Position numbers and translations under genes: made by a program
Shown: positions 1 to 12,600 of the stretch, piece after piece
Layout of the letters: the number at the start of each line of letters is the position of its first letter
Numbering within the stretch: position 1 is the stretch's first letter
Assembly: GCF_001632365.1 (NCBI RefSeq)
Contig: NW_024468519.1
Span: 444,831 to 508,830, forward strand
DNA: 64,000 nucleotides
Reading direction: 5' to 3'
Source of the DNA: Laetiporus sulphureus 93-53
Lineage: Eukaryota > Basidiomycota > Agaricomycetes > Polyporales > Laetiporaceae
The notes under the pieces: generated by a model
What the model was told of the DNA's origin: nothing
Seen by the model: only the letters and a program-made list of their open reading frames with translations
Databases searched by the model: none

Positions 1-1705
1 TGGTAGGCTGAATTTTTTCTAGCTGTGAGTCGTACTAAACGCGATCGCTGTCCCGAGCGCAATCTCTGATAATCCTAGTCATTGACCGTCTTCGTCGTAC
101 AATGGTGAGCCACATTGTATCCTATCTGGCCCAACGCTCACGTTCTTCGAGCCATTTCATCATGACAATCTGGAAATGTGAGGCTTATCCTTAGCGATGT
201 TCCCAGCAGACCTCTCAGACATCGTCTAACAACAGTGTTAACTGATCGATGGTTCCAAATGCCGTTGACATCGGTCATGGTAATGTCAATCGTTAATATT
301 GAATTTCGGTATCTGATCTATCCCTCGTTTCAGGTGTTGCTGGCTGCGGTGTCCTTTGGTGATGCACAATGTTACCGCAAGTAGAGAGCTTTAGACTGAC
401 CCGGTTCCTCCAAGGCGGCGGCATTGTCACCGTATACCGCGTGTAAGCCGTCGTCAGCTTGACGACAGCATTACGTGTTGATCGTCATATTATAGCACTA
501 TCGACACGACGACGACAGCGGCGGTCATCCATGCCACGGTGGGTGCATGTGCTGTTGCCTGCTCTGCCAGTCCTGAGTCAATCATTCTCATCAGATCCCA
601 GCTTCGATGCAGACCGTGACTGCATTTGTCACTGACATTTACATCACCGCTTCCCTCTGCTGGATTTTACGGGGCCGAAAGACTGGTTATAAGCGGTCCG
701 TATTCCGAGGAGATGACAGAATGAGCGGATGCTTACCGCGTCTTATTTCAGCACTGAAACCTTAATAACGACACTTACAATATACGCCATCCATCGAGGA
801 GTATTTACCGGGTGAGTGGCGTAGCGCGACTGCCTGTGCATCGCAACAAAGTTTCGATAAAAGCTCTGCGTAGAATAATACAGCTTGCACATTTTGCGAC
901 GGTGAGCGGAAAGCGTTCTACGATATATACTCCGTATGACACCTTTTTTGCACAGTATATAAGCACGATCCACTCGAGAACCTTGTATTGGATGCTATGG
1001 CATATTCCGGGAAGCAAGAGCGAGTATCATTGATCTTGCTAAAGTAGCCGCGTACTCACCCCATTTCCTAGTATACGTCAATTCGTTGCTTGCTGTGTGA
1101 GTCCGTTCAGGACACATAGAGTTTACGTGCTGATTTGCTCCAAGGCTAAACGTCCGGCATTCACTACTACGTGATGCTGTCGAGGAAGAAACCCACAACT
1201 CAGTGGAGGCTTTCCCGCTGGGCACGGTAACAACTCTAGGACGGCCATTTCATTCTCGTGCGGCAGCACGACCGAACACTTCTCAAACGCAGATTATGCT
1301 GACGAAGGAGGTTGTCCGGGACGATGGGGTAACCATCACGCACGACCGTCCACGAGGGAATGAAGATTTCGGTCAAAAACATTCTCCTTGGTAGCATATT
1401 GCGCTTTCTTTCCACAAACACTCCTTCGTTGCTTTGCAACCTGACATGTTAGACTCTATTGGCATTGATTGCGTAATGTGTAGCAGACAGTCGGCCAGAG
1501 TGCCGACCGCCACAATTCGATGAAGGTCTGACCTGCACGGTGGTCCGGCGGACTCCTTCAGCGACGGTTAACGCCAACCACTTCAGCTTCATGCCGTCTA
1601 TCACGTGATTCTCAATAGATTGTCGATCGATCATGATCATCTTTTCCTCCTCCTGCTCCCTTTCCGTGCTTTCTGCGTTGTTCCTATATGTAACGGGCAA
1701 AACAG
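1..1705. other. No gene recognised
   Basis: Short overlapping open frames occur on both strands, but none has a recognisable motif, a convincing exon structure or sustained coding character. This is the downstream flank of the tRNA-Trp and carboxylesterase genes. An E-box palindrome, ATCACGTGAT, lies near position 1603. Confidence 0.5.
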
Positions 1706-1790
1706 TGAGCCCGACCCGGGTCGAACGGATGACCTTGAGGATCTCCAAATAAGACTGGAATCTCACGCGCTACCACTACGCCACGGGCCC
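1706..1790 (-). tRNA. tRNA-Trp (CCA) with short anticodon-loop intron
   Basis: On the minus strand a full cloverleaf folds. The acceptor stem pairs GGGCCCG with CGGGCTC (one G-U pair), followed by discriminator A. The D arm is GCGT/GCGC around AGTGGTA, and the T arm carries TTCGACC in a five-pair stem. The anticodon stem opens TGAGA, followed by TT, then CCA, then G. About 13 extra nucleotides separate this from the 3' strand CCTCA, which is the canonical intron position one base after the anticodon. The last pair of the anticodon stem is an A-C mismatch. The gene lies about 60 bp downstream of the carboxylesterase stop on the same strand. It supplies tryptophan in translation. The CCA reading depends on placing the intron as described. 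Confidence 0.85.
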
Positions 1791-1850
1791 TTGGCCAGAT
1801 CTCAATTTTGTTATAAACAGATCATGAATATGATTAGTCCATTAGCATTG

Positions 1851-4230
1851 CTACTGTTGTCCGAAGACGAAACCCAGCTCGGTCTGAAGGAAGTCACACT
1901 GCGCTACTCGGTACGGTTGGATAGATTCTGTCGCGGTAGCATTGATGATGACCTCGTTGTCTCCAGTGTAGGGGGGCCACTCCACAACGGCACCCTCGTA
2001 GTTCGGATTGCCTGTCCAGGCAAGAGATGTCCAACGCTTGATGACCTCCTGCGTTGTCGCGACTTCGCTGGGAGTCAAGGGTTGGTACAAATTATCCGTC
2101 TCGGCTGTCGCAAAGACCCAATACAGCTCGTCCGCATGGCAGACTTGGCCAGGACAGGTCAGGGGATTCGCAGTGATGGTCGAACCCAATCCTACTGCGA
2201 ACATGACTTTATAGTTGTTTCCGGGGTTTGTTGTATTCGTCTCAAGAGAAGAAAGGTACAGCATTGGACAATGCAAGTACCAATCCGTCATGAGCCGCGC
2301 GAGGGTGAGCACTGTGCCCGAGATACCATCTTCAGAGGGAGCCGTCTCATAAGGGAATAGAGTGTTGGCGACGTCCATGATCTCTTCTGCCTGAGTGTCA
2401 TTGAACCAGATGGATAGACTCTCTGGAAAGACAGATGCGGAGGAATTTGGTGGAATGGAAGTCGGGATGAAGAAACAATACTCGCACTCATTGGTGGCCC
2501 AGATCGTAGGAACACGGGCGTAGACTCCGTCCTTGATACTGGTTGCAATGTCTGCAAGGACATAGTCACCGTCGACAACGATCTCCCAGGAAATACCGAG
2601 GTTGTAGGAGGTCGCCACAATCTCTTCTGTCGAAAGATTGCGCACGCATAGAGCCATGGGCTCGTCGAACTGCGTTGATGAGCTCGATGCACAATTGAGT
2701 GCCTTTGCGAGAGTGAGCGATACTTCCAGTGATCGCTCTCGGGAGTAGAACCGGTTACTAGTAGGCCAGTCTGACTCAAGGATAGCCGCACCTGCGCCAG
2801 GAGTCAACGCAGAGTCCACATACATCATGTCGGCACTTACTGAAGAGCCCATCCGTGTATGCAGGATTTGTTCCAAGTAGGTACCTTGTCATCCCCCCTC
2901 CAGCAGACTCGCCGAATATGAGGACCTTCGTGGGCTAGCAAATATAATGAGGGGCTGTTCTCAATCATTCGCACAAAAAGCGAACTACTCACATCTCCGC
3001 CGAAGGATTCGATGTTATCCTGCACCCAGTGCAATGCGAGTAGAGTATCCTTCAAGGCGGCGTTTGACGCATTGAACCATCCAAAGGCCGTCAGCCTGTA
3101 GTTAACGGTAACAAGGACGACACCGCCGTATGAGACCATATTGGTGCCGTCGAAAATATTCGAGATCGAGGGTCCAACATATCCACTTGTGGTCATGTTA
3201 AACGGAATAGGGCCACTGTCACCGGTGTTGAGGCCCCCTCCGTGTACTGCGGAAAGAATGATAAGCCCCTGTGCTGCTTACATAGAGACCGCAACGACGC
3301 ACTGAAGAACATAACGGGAAGCTTGGGGGCGCTTTCATCTGGAACAGACGCCGAATTGACGACAGGCGAGAAGACGTTCAGCTGGAGGCAATCCTCTGCG
3401 TCGTACCACTCGCGGCCATTGTCAGGATCAGGAGGCTATACCGACGGATGAGTCGATAAATACCGTGAAGTGCAATGCATGACGTTAGTCTCACCTGAGC
3501 ACATACGGGACCATATTCCAGTGCAGATCGTACAGTGCCGGGCGGAACCTGCAGCGCGGTCGGGGGCTGGAATCTCGCCTCACCAATAGGAGGCTCAGCA
3601 TACTTGATACCCAAGAAGCGCCAGCTGAACTTGTCGCGGTACCCCGTCAGGACACCCGCGGATGGAGTGGAGAGCTCGATCTGGCGAAAAGTGTCCGAGG
3701 TGATGTTTGAGCGGGTCAGTGGCGCAGAGTTCGTGCAGAGCACGGGGAGCCGCTCGCTGAGATCAACATTTGCGGTAGATGCGGATCCAATATAATCATC
3801 TGTGTAGAGGTAATCCGGTGTGAAGACAGAGCAGCTGCTCGCATCTATTTCGGACGTTAGTCGGGTAATTATGAGCTCACTCGAACGTCGTGAATGTACC
3901 TTCGCTCGCGATCCAAATCTCCTGCGACGAGTCCAGCGCCGCACCGTGACGCTCGGAGGTCAGCGCCATGGAGAGATTCATTGCTGTCAGGCCGGTGCTG
4001 TTAGGAGGAGGCAGGATTGTCTCCTGAAGTTGCGCGCATGCTTCATATGCCTCTGAGCAAGTGAAAGTGCTCTTCAGATAGAGCGCACTGGCGCGATTGG
4101 GGTTCGATGGATTCAGGTCATTGTTGGAGACGATGACCACATCTGTGTCTGGGTAGGCTGCGAGCTGCCGTACAGATGCAATGCAAGCAAGAAGAGCAAA
4201 GGCTCGTACCCAAAGCAGTCCCTGAGCCAT
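1851..4230 (-). CDS. Secreted type-B carboxylesterase/lipase-like protein
   Basis: Alpha/beta-hydrolase of the COesterase (carboxylesterase type B) family, expected to hydrolyse carboxylic esters outside the cell. The ATG at 4230 opens a hydrophobic signal peptide ending near ACIASVRQLAA. The N-terminal half includes GYRDKFSWRFLGIKYAEPP and the oxyanion-region VTVNYRL. The nucleophile elbow is FGESAGGG around 2895-2920. Spliced exons then read YLLGTNPAYTDGLFSAAI, typical of the family. The C-terminal part has CPGQVCHADELYWVF, whose His fits the catalytic histidine. Several N-x-S/T sites support secretion. At least five introns are present; one clear example is 2792-2840 (49 nt, GTAAGT...CAG). 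The substrate cannot be read from sequence. Confidence in the family is high, but some exon joins in 3200-3900 are uncertain. Confidence 0.88.
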
Positions 4231-4858
4231 GGCTCGAGTGCGTCTTCATTCACCACGGACTTACATATATGCGCTTGCAGGCAGTTTGGAGAAGCATCCC
4301 ATTTGGCACCTGACAACGTTCTCGGTCTTGCGGAGCACCGAGACTTGATTCTTCGCAAGCTCAACAAAATTGTCGACGTTTCTCGGAGGTCACCTGTCTT
4401 GGACATCCGGTGAGACGTACTAAGCGGTCCGTACATCCTTACCTTTGCAATACAAATTCGCCTATGGCCTCTCAATCGCGACGTGATCACGGCTCGATTA
4501 GTTGATCTCGAGCTTCACGACATCAATGATGCTTCTACTCGGTCTCGTAACATCCGCCTCAAGGACAATGTCATGATCCGGAGTATCTCCTTGTGCATTC
4601 AGATGCACCGATAGCAGCCTAAAAACATCAGCTTGACGTCGTGCTCTGAAGTGGCGAACACCAATCAGCCCTGAGCCGCATTAGTTGAACGGCCGCCGCA
4701 TTGCATAAAGGGTACATCTTGCACGAATAAGCTTTCTATGAGTATGGTAGTCTCTAGAATCTATCATTAATACGTCCAGGAGAGGTACATATTAGTGCAA
4801 AGTAATAATCGCCCCTGACATTACCCGAAGAGGCCTGGGTCCGACAAGCCTGTTGCAT
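4231..4858. other. Intergenic, nothing recognised
   Basis: This gap lies between the carboxylesterase start and the end of the mitochondrial carrier gene, both on the minus strand. It should hold the esterase promoter and the carrier 3' UTR. Open frames here have no family features. Confidence 0.5.
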
Positions 4859-6414
4859 TTATGACTCTTCGTGTCGCAGTCTCTTGTAGAGGCCGACGAT
4901 GATATCGTTGGCGGTGAGCGTGACAATCCTGCGAATCACATCTCATTTTAGTTCACGGAAGCGCGTCGATACGGAAGACTCACGTATGCGGTGCTATACG
5001 GAAGAAATGCGCGGTGGATCCTAGGCACGCACGTTAGTACTGAACAATGGCATTCATACAGCTAACACAAGTACCTTTGTACCATCCCAAAGGCCCCTCC
5101 GTCTTCAGTGTCTTCCACAAACAATCTATTGGGTTTTTGTACAGCACACCAACATGCCTGCCGTCGGGCAGCTGGCGTGTCGGTTGATTGTATACACGCG
5201 TCAGAGCCTGCTGAGTATGAGACATCTGTTTGTTTTCCTTTTATAACAACGACATACGGTATCGGCGGGTTGCATTGCCGCAAGCTACCGCAATAGTGTC
5301 AGCGACATCGCACCGAATGCTGTAGACGTCACTTACAACACACATGCCAGACACCGAACTACTCGCTAGGAAGGTCCAGACACTATCTGCCGGGAGGATC
5401 CCGCGCTTGACGAGCTGATTCTTGGTCCAATTGTATGTCGGCAGTTGTACCTAAAGCAAGATGTCGAGTAGTTATTCCACCCGCATATAATCTGTTATAA
5501 ATAGACCTACAGAAGAACCCATTGCCGTTCGGAGTATAGCAGCGTCCATGCCGCGGATCAGCCCACGGGATCCCTCAGCGCGATAGATAGTAGCGAGTGC
5601 ATCCCAACCACTCTTGTAGAAGTGCTGATGGCCCACCGGAAGGGCAGGAGAGTATGCCTAACGATATCGTGAAAAAGATGTACTGATATCGATAATCACG
5701 GGACACGGACTTGCATTCTTGCCTTGATAAGGAACAGCGGATTTCCAAGGCACGCTGATGCGGATGATTGAACAAGGGGATATGTGCTTCGACAGAACGC
5801 CCCACATACCTCCGATGATACCACTGGAGGCACCTGCAACCACCGAGGTAAGAGGCCTTTGCTCGGTCGGTGAGATGTTGAAGATGCTATTACACCATCG
5901 TCTGATTGGCTCGTAGAATCCTATCGCCGTGGTCAGTGATTACCACAGGGCCCGCTAGAGTGGCAGCTCACCAAGACGAGAGCCGTTCAGGAGAATCTAT
6001 AGGTTGTTCCAGCGACTCATTCCTCACCAACAAACGGCCTACTCACTTGATAGACATACTCTCCTTAGAGTTAGCTCGCAATCGTTTACACTGATGAAGA
6101 GAACTTACGGCAGGGCCAAGGCCGCGCTGTATGCCACGGATTCCTTCATTCCTAAATGTTTTTGTGACGACATCCAGTGTGTTCTTGTAGACCCGGACTC
6201 CACCATCCTTTGCCAGTTCTCCCTGCAGTTGAAGACGTGTCTTTGCGACCTCCGCAGGATTAGAAATAGTGACCTATACACCTTTCAATGCTCAGCAAAG
6301 CCTGCACAAGTGTGCCCTCGCTGCATAACGCACAGCGACACATGCCGCCAGTCCACCACACACGAAGCCCTCTGCAGTGCTGAGTGGTCTGCCTTTTGCC
6401 GCTCCAGAGTTCAT
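4859..6414 (-). CDS. Mitochondrial carrier, Oac1/SLC25A35-like
   Basis: Inner-membrane solute carrier of the SLC25 family. Exons join to give MNSGAAKGRPLSTAEGF at the start (ATG at 6414). Repeat 1 has the signature SNPAEVAKTRLQLQGEL, repeat 2 has LGNPLFLIKARMQ, and repeat 3 has TRVYNQPT and YKNPIDCLWKTLKTEGPLGW. The protein ends DIIVGLYKRLRHEES. The three PxD/ExxK/R-type signatures and the residues around YNQP match the yeast oxaloacetate/sulfate/isopropylmalate carrier Oac1 and the animal SLC25A34/35 group. At least seven introns of about 50 nt interrupt it. The expected role is exchange of oxaloacetate or related dicarboxylates across the inner membrane. The substrate is inferred from subfamily resemblance only. 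Confidence 0.88.
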
Positions 6415-7082
6415 CGTAGTGCAAGAACCGGTGATCCTAATCCAGAAACCGACCGAGATTGAGCGGTTAGGGCCCCGTCGTTGCGGTTATCGTCGGGGAG
6501 ATGCTGCGAGCTGTAAGCACGGGTATAAGCCGGGCGCTGAGAAGCCAAGCAATGAGTCGCCCGACCTACCCGTCGACCCGAGCGTCCGCCAATTGCGGGG
6601 TAGACGGGATGAGTCACGCACGTGTGACTGGACGCGATCGTTACATAAGGTCTCGGGCGTCCGCGTTGTTTCAGACGCGCGTGCAACTCGTGCTCGAACC
6701 GAAGTAGACCGAAGTGAACAACAGAGCACTGGCCATCACGTTCAATGAATCCTACGAAAGAGAGAACGCATGTCTCAAGCAACGCACAAAAATCCTCTCG
6801 TAAGAAAATGGAGTGCGAAAACGAGATTTCTTGAATGGACACAGCCATCGGGAAGATTATTCGAAATCGGAACTCGCTGTCCTCCGGCTGAGAAAATAGT
6901 GATCATTCGAACAAGTCCAGCTGTAGATATATCCAAGTTTTCTGGCGGCGGCGCGAACAAACATGCGAATGACTCGCGGAAGCAGACTGGCCCGTGGGAG
7001 GGCCGGATAGCTGATGTCACGTCAGCATACAATCCACATAGCAAATCCAAACCGGAACGCACCTGCTACGCGAAGCAACGTT
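6415..7082. other. Intergenic, nothing recognised
   Basis: This gap separates the carrier start from the GMC oxidoreductase stop; both genes are on the minus strand. Open frames of up to 145 codons exist on both strands but have no motif and look like chance frames in GC-rich DNA. Confidence 0.45.
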
Positions 7083-9215
7083 TCAGGATGAGGAGGCCAT
7101 GAAAGTATCATTCTGCCGGATCAGATCAGCGCATCTCTCCGCCATGGCATAGACGAGCGCCTGCGGATGCGCGGCCGGCACATCAGGGAAGACACTCGCA
7201 TCAGCGATACGCAGGTTTCTGATCCCATGCACGCGAAGTTCATCATCCACAACTCCAGGCTGCGCATCATCCTCCGGGGCCATGCGGCACGTGCTTGCGT
7301 AGTGGAACATCGTGTTGACATTCCCTTCGATGAACTCGTCTAGCGCGGTGTTGCTGGTGACATCGGGAACCTGGACTGCATCGAGCGGATACCCAGAGGC
7401 ACGCATCTCACGAGTAATTGCGAGAGACACGCGCAGGGCTGCACGAAGAGCTGCGTAGTCCTCAGGAGCACTCAAGTATCGCATGTCGCAGTGCGGCAAA
7501 GCTTTCGGATCAAGTGAGTGGAGTGTTAGTCTCCCGCTGGATCTTGGGAGTAGCAAAGCCGCATGAAGTCCCCAAATGCCCTTGGACTTATCCACCGGAT
7601 GCTTCGTGTAATCTGCAATCGGAGACTGGAGACTATATGAACCAATCTGACATCCTCAACAGTAGAAAGACGTACAGGCAGGACAGCAAAATCAGGTAGG
7701 TTCTCCGGATCGAAGGAGTCCAGATGCTCTTTGGCGAGCGGACTCGACAACCCATCATTGGACACCAACGAGGACATACCGAACACTTCCATCTCGGCAA
7801 ACCTGCATAGAAACCAGCCCGTACCATATATGTAATAATTGATCAGCTCTCTCAGCAATGTCGTTGGTCGTCTGACCATCGCCCAAAGCGAGTCGGGCAA
7901 CGGACAGTTGTACATGGTCTGGATGATGAGATGGTCTTGCTAGCGGTGCTTGTTCAGCCCTCACCCAAAGAACATAATGTAGTAACGCACTAAGTGTTGT
8001 CCCACGCCCGGAGAACTTTTGACGATGTGTATTCCCATTTCCCGGAGATGATCCTCAGGACCCACTCCGCTGCTTCGCATGAGGACTTGCCATGAACAAC
8101 ACAGAGGAGGAGGAGGGTCATACCTAAGCAATAGAAGTTGAGGGGTGCCCAGCGCACCACAAGAGAGTACTATCTCTTTGCGAGCGGTGATCGCTCGCTT
8201 TGGGCCTCCTCTTACGGCCTGCAAATCAACGCCAACCGCGCGTACGACGCCATCATCGGCTTCCGAAAACACGATCTTGCAAGCAATCGTATTCGTGCAT
8301 ATATGGAGGTTCGGTCGATGATCGACTACTTCTTGGGGTAGATAAGCACGAAAAGCCGAGTGACGCCTGCCCGTAGAATCAATGGTGAACTGCATTTTGT
8401 TGCACCCAACGCTGGGCTCCAATGGCGAGTGCATGTCGAGAATATCAAGGAAACCTATTTTCTGTGCGGCCTCCGCCGCTCTAGCGCTCGCTAAGTCACA
8501 ATACCAGATTGATAGAGGAAATGACATGCCAACCTCCTCGAGCTCCCAAATTGAAACTCTTCGAAGGACGTGACCTCGAGCGGCCCTAGGGAGACAAACA
8601 CGATTGTAAGCAATGAATGGATTGCTAACAATCCGTGCGCACCATCCAAGCCGTGATATTCACGGGGAACTGGGCCATTCCATCGCTCCGATTTGTCAAA
8701 GTACGGCTTGATATCTTTGTAGGACCACCCCTTCCGTCCTTGCTGGCTCCATAGATTATATTGCGCTGGTACACCACATGTATACTGATTTCCATTGATG
8801 CGCGTCGCCCCACCAAGGCCAGTGCCGACAACCAGCGGGAAGGACCGACCAAAGCGAGGGTCAACCGCAGATTCAATTACGACACTGTGCTTCTGGTCCG
8901 AGGAGTGGTGAATGGATAAGAGGGGATTGACGTCCAAGCATCTGCGAATTGAAGTCGGGCTATGAGCATTGCGATGGATGGAATGAGTACTCACGAATCC
9001 CTCGCATCGCCTCTTTCGACTAATAACACGGTACGTTTTGCATCCTCGCTCAGACGGCGAGCGAGGACGCAGCCCGCATTCCCACCTGTAGCAATGTGAA
9101 CATATATTCTGAACACACATCGTTGAGCAGTCGTACCTCCGACCACAATGTAGTCATATACTGTCCATACAGACTGCAGAGACCACTCGGGATAGCTAGA
9201 AGTGAAAGGCCACAT
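7083..9215 (-). CDS. GMC-family FAD-dependent oxidoreductase
   Basis: Glucose-methanol-choline oxidoreductase, a flavoenzyme that oxidises alcohol groups. The ATG at 9215 gives a short leader. Spliced exons then read YDYIVVGGGNAGCVLARRLS, the GxGxxG dinucleotide-binding fold. Further on come VVGTGLGGATRINGNQY (first GMC signature) and GALGTPQLLLL with SSGVGPEDHL (second signature). The C-terminal domain has FHYASTCRMAPEDD, whose His is the first catalytic position, and AAHPQALVYAMAERCADLI with the second His. About seven short introns are present. No signal peptide is visible ahead of the FAD fold, so the enzyme may be intracellular, unlike the secreted aryl-alcohol oxidases. It could be alcohol oxidase-, choline dehydrogenase- or aryl-alcohol-oxidase-like; the substrate is not determinable. 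Confidence 0.88.
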
Positions 9216-9655
9216 TATCCTTCAGGATCCCAGTTGACTATCGGAACCCAAGGTAAACCGAGGCACTTTCACAGGGAGTGTCGGAAGCAGTCTCCAAGAC
9301 TACTCATCAACTTGAGCGCCCACTGTAATTAAAAGCCTGAGACTGGTCCGAGTCAAACTCGACGCTCTGACAAATCGACATGGGAGACGACAGTAATCGC
9401 TGTTGCCGGTTCGACATACTCAACATGTACGCTGATGGTCGTCGTTGGTGGCGTTTGTTGCAGAGATCGTCCCAGACATCGTTCATAGCGGTTTGCAGAT
9501 CGCTTCCATAGGAGGCAATATAAAGTTACTGTTGAATTAATCAGGCGCTTATGGATGTCTGTGGACTGACCGGCACGTAGCGATTCACTTCATGCTCCTC
9601 ACCGATGTCGTATCCTCGCGATCATAAGCACAAGAGGCACTAGCATCTGCCGATA
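9216..9655. other. Divergent intergenic region
   Basis: This shared upstream region of 440 bp serves the minus-strand GMC oxidoreductase and the plus-strand sorting nexin. No regulatory element stands out. Confidence 0.5.
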
Positions 9656-12600
9656 ATGCTGGGAAAGAGGACAGCACTGTTCGTGGCGATTCTGGCAATC
9701 GTACTGCCTGTTATTGCCCGTGTCGCATCATCACCGCTCGCGCTCGCTCTCTTGCTTCCTGCCCTCCTCATTCTCAGCATCGTCGGATTCTTTGTGCTCA
9801 ATGTTCTACTGGGGTATGCATTAGATGCATCAAGGCCAGCGACTCCCAGCATTATCCCGCATGCAGCGAGACCGTTGGCTTTTTCCACACCTGCTGCATG
9901 GCAGGCCGTCTTGACACGCTCTCAATGGTCATACAAGACTCCGCAGTCCCTCCCTCCGCTATGCCCCGAGTACCCAATTCTATCCTCTGCATTGAACGAC
10001 ATCTTGATCATGATTGTGCGGGACTTCGTGCTGGTGTGGTACAGGGAGATCTCCTCATCTCCGTCATTCCCGACCGCAGTGTCGTCGATCATGCATGATT
10101 CTGTGGAGCAGCTCCTGGCCAGAGTCATGACGTTGGACATCTCCGCCCTTATTGTGAAGCGAATTGTGCCCAAGGTCACCGCACATATCGAGCAGTTTCG
10201 GCTGTCGGAGATGGCTTTACGGGGAGCAGGTTTGGAACGCAGGCTGACTCAATCGGAAGAACTCGATCTCTTACTGGCGAGTCGGTATGCGGGAAGAGGA
10301 GGTGGGAAGCTACACCGCGCAGTAGACAATCTGTCTTCGACGTTCACGCGGCAAACGGAAGAGAAGCATCTAAAAGAGCTCATAGACAATGCATTGCCTT
10401 CCATTCTACCCCCGAGGGAGTCCAATAGTCAAGCTGTACGAATAGTGGTCAGAGAAATCGTAGCTTGTTCAGTCTTGTACCCCATCATGGACATGCTCTC
10501 TGATCCCGACTTTTGGAACCGGTTGATCGATTCGGTGGTAAGTGCACCTCATTATTAACCATTGACCCGTCTCATATCTGCCAGGCGGGAGCAGCTATAC
10601 GTCAACAGTATGTCGGACGATTGGTGTGAGATGGCATCCTGTTCATTGTTATCGCATTGCTCCGCAGGAAACTGGTATCCAAAGTGCGGAACGTCTTGGA
10701 AGCGCAACTGCCTCGCCCTCGCCATGTCCGAGTTGCTGAGCCAAGTTCAGTGGCAGAAACCATCACCATCCAAACTGATGCTCGTCAATTTGAGTCCTTC
10801 CTAAGAAGTATCAATCGATGTTCATCGCTTTTGGACGCGAGACGGCTCAAGAATGATATCATGAGCGAAATCAGACGAAACCGGACATTGCTCGGTGAGT
10901 TGGGCTGTTTGTGGCCAGCCAGCTTCTGACGAAGGCAACATATAGCGAACCATGAGAAGGATGATTGGATTGACGGAAAGAAGACCGAAGATATTGTCGC
11001 CTTCCTGGATCGACTTTACACTGCTAAGCGCAGAGTTGAGAGGCGCATTGTCATCCTGGGCGGAGAAGCCGAGCCGGTAAGTGACGTTGGAATAGACTTC
11101 AATTGAGCTTTACTCAATGACCTTCGCATGTAGCGACAGCCTACGTCACAGGATACGGAGACAGCATCCAAGCTATCTCTACGTGACATCTTGACGAACC
11201 CCAGTTCATTATCATACTTCATGGAGTTCATGGACCGTCGTCAACGTAGCCTGCTCGTGCAATTCTGGCTCACAGTTGAGAGTTTCAAGAACCCTCTCGA
11301 GTCCGTGGATTCAGGCAGTTCTGACGAAGAGGATGAGCCTGTGCTGGATCCTACTCATTCTGCCACATTGAAAGAGGACATCTCAATGATGAAAGACTTG
11401 TATTTCTCTGGCTCTGCTGCAGATCCAGTCCTGGAATGCATCTCGGCGAAGCATGTGAATACAATTCGATCCTTCGGTCTGGACGAGGATGTCCCTGAAC
11501 CCGTAATGGAGAGGAAGGTTCGAAGAAGTGTCATGCTGGCACAAAGACAGGTTGAACGGGAGATGGAGCAGGATTTCGAGGAGTTTCAAGAATCCAAGCT
11601 CTGGTTCCGCGTAATAGAAGACATTGATATTCAGCAAAATGCAGGTGATGAATCAACGTCGCAGCGAACGAGAGTCGATGCTCGAAAGACAGATTCACGA
11701 TCCTCAACAGAGGTCACGCGAGCATTAGCTCCTTCAGGGAACGGCCCCATTCCTGCTATGCGCTCGAATTCATCCCCGTTGCTGAGCGTTGTCTCTTCAC
11801 CGAAGCAACCACGAGCTGATAACAACACGCCTAGTACGCCCGGCCCCTTGATCTCCAGTCCTGTTCCTCGAGCTTCGACATCCAATCTGGAGCTTTTTAT
11901 GTCTCCGGATATAGATTCTACATCGCCGTCCTCTTCTCGAGCTCCTCTCTTCGATGACCCTAACGGCGAGAACATACAAAATCTCAGAGAGCAGTCCAGG
12001 AGGATGGAGGCAATCCAGGCAGCTTTGACGGACATCATAGCGCTGGACAGACGGGAAATCGACGGCTCATCTGCGAGCAGAAACAGCGCCATGACAGCTA
12101 GCCCGAGCGAAAGTCGAAAACGTACCGGACTGTTCGAAGATGAACCTGAGGAAGACGATAGGTTGGAAGATGACGTGGACTCTACACAAGCGTCATTCCA
12201 ACTGGCTGGTCCGGGTGATCTGCAACTGTCACATGAGATCAATCGCCTAGCGGGCAAGATTGATACGCTGCAATCTCAAAGTTCGATGCTGGACACACTG
12301 ATCAACAAGGCAGAGCTGACTGGTGATGCGCAGGAGCTGCGATTGCTGCGCAAGTCACAATCGTCGCTCAGCAGGGAGCTGCGCGAGCTCAACTTTCAGA
12401 AGACACAGTACGAGCAACAGGAGTCAGCTAACCGCCTCCTCTCGGATCGGACCAAGGTATCGATCGTGAACTCTACAGTTGGAGAAGAAGAGGGCAAGTC
12501 AGTCGTGCGGTACCTGGTTGAAGTCCAGCAGCTCGCACCCGACGGTTCATATACCTCAGGATGGGTAGTTGCCAGGAGATACAGCGAATTCTTTGCAATG

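Noticed and set aside
1605..2360. 251-codon plus-strand open frame
   Set aside because: It runs across the tRNA-Trp gene and is antisense to the carboxylesterase last exon; it is a shadow frame.
11631..12257. 208-codon minus-strand frame
   Set aside because: Antisense to the Ser- and Asp-rich linker of the sorting nexin; composition explains the lack of stops.
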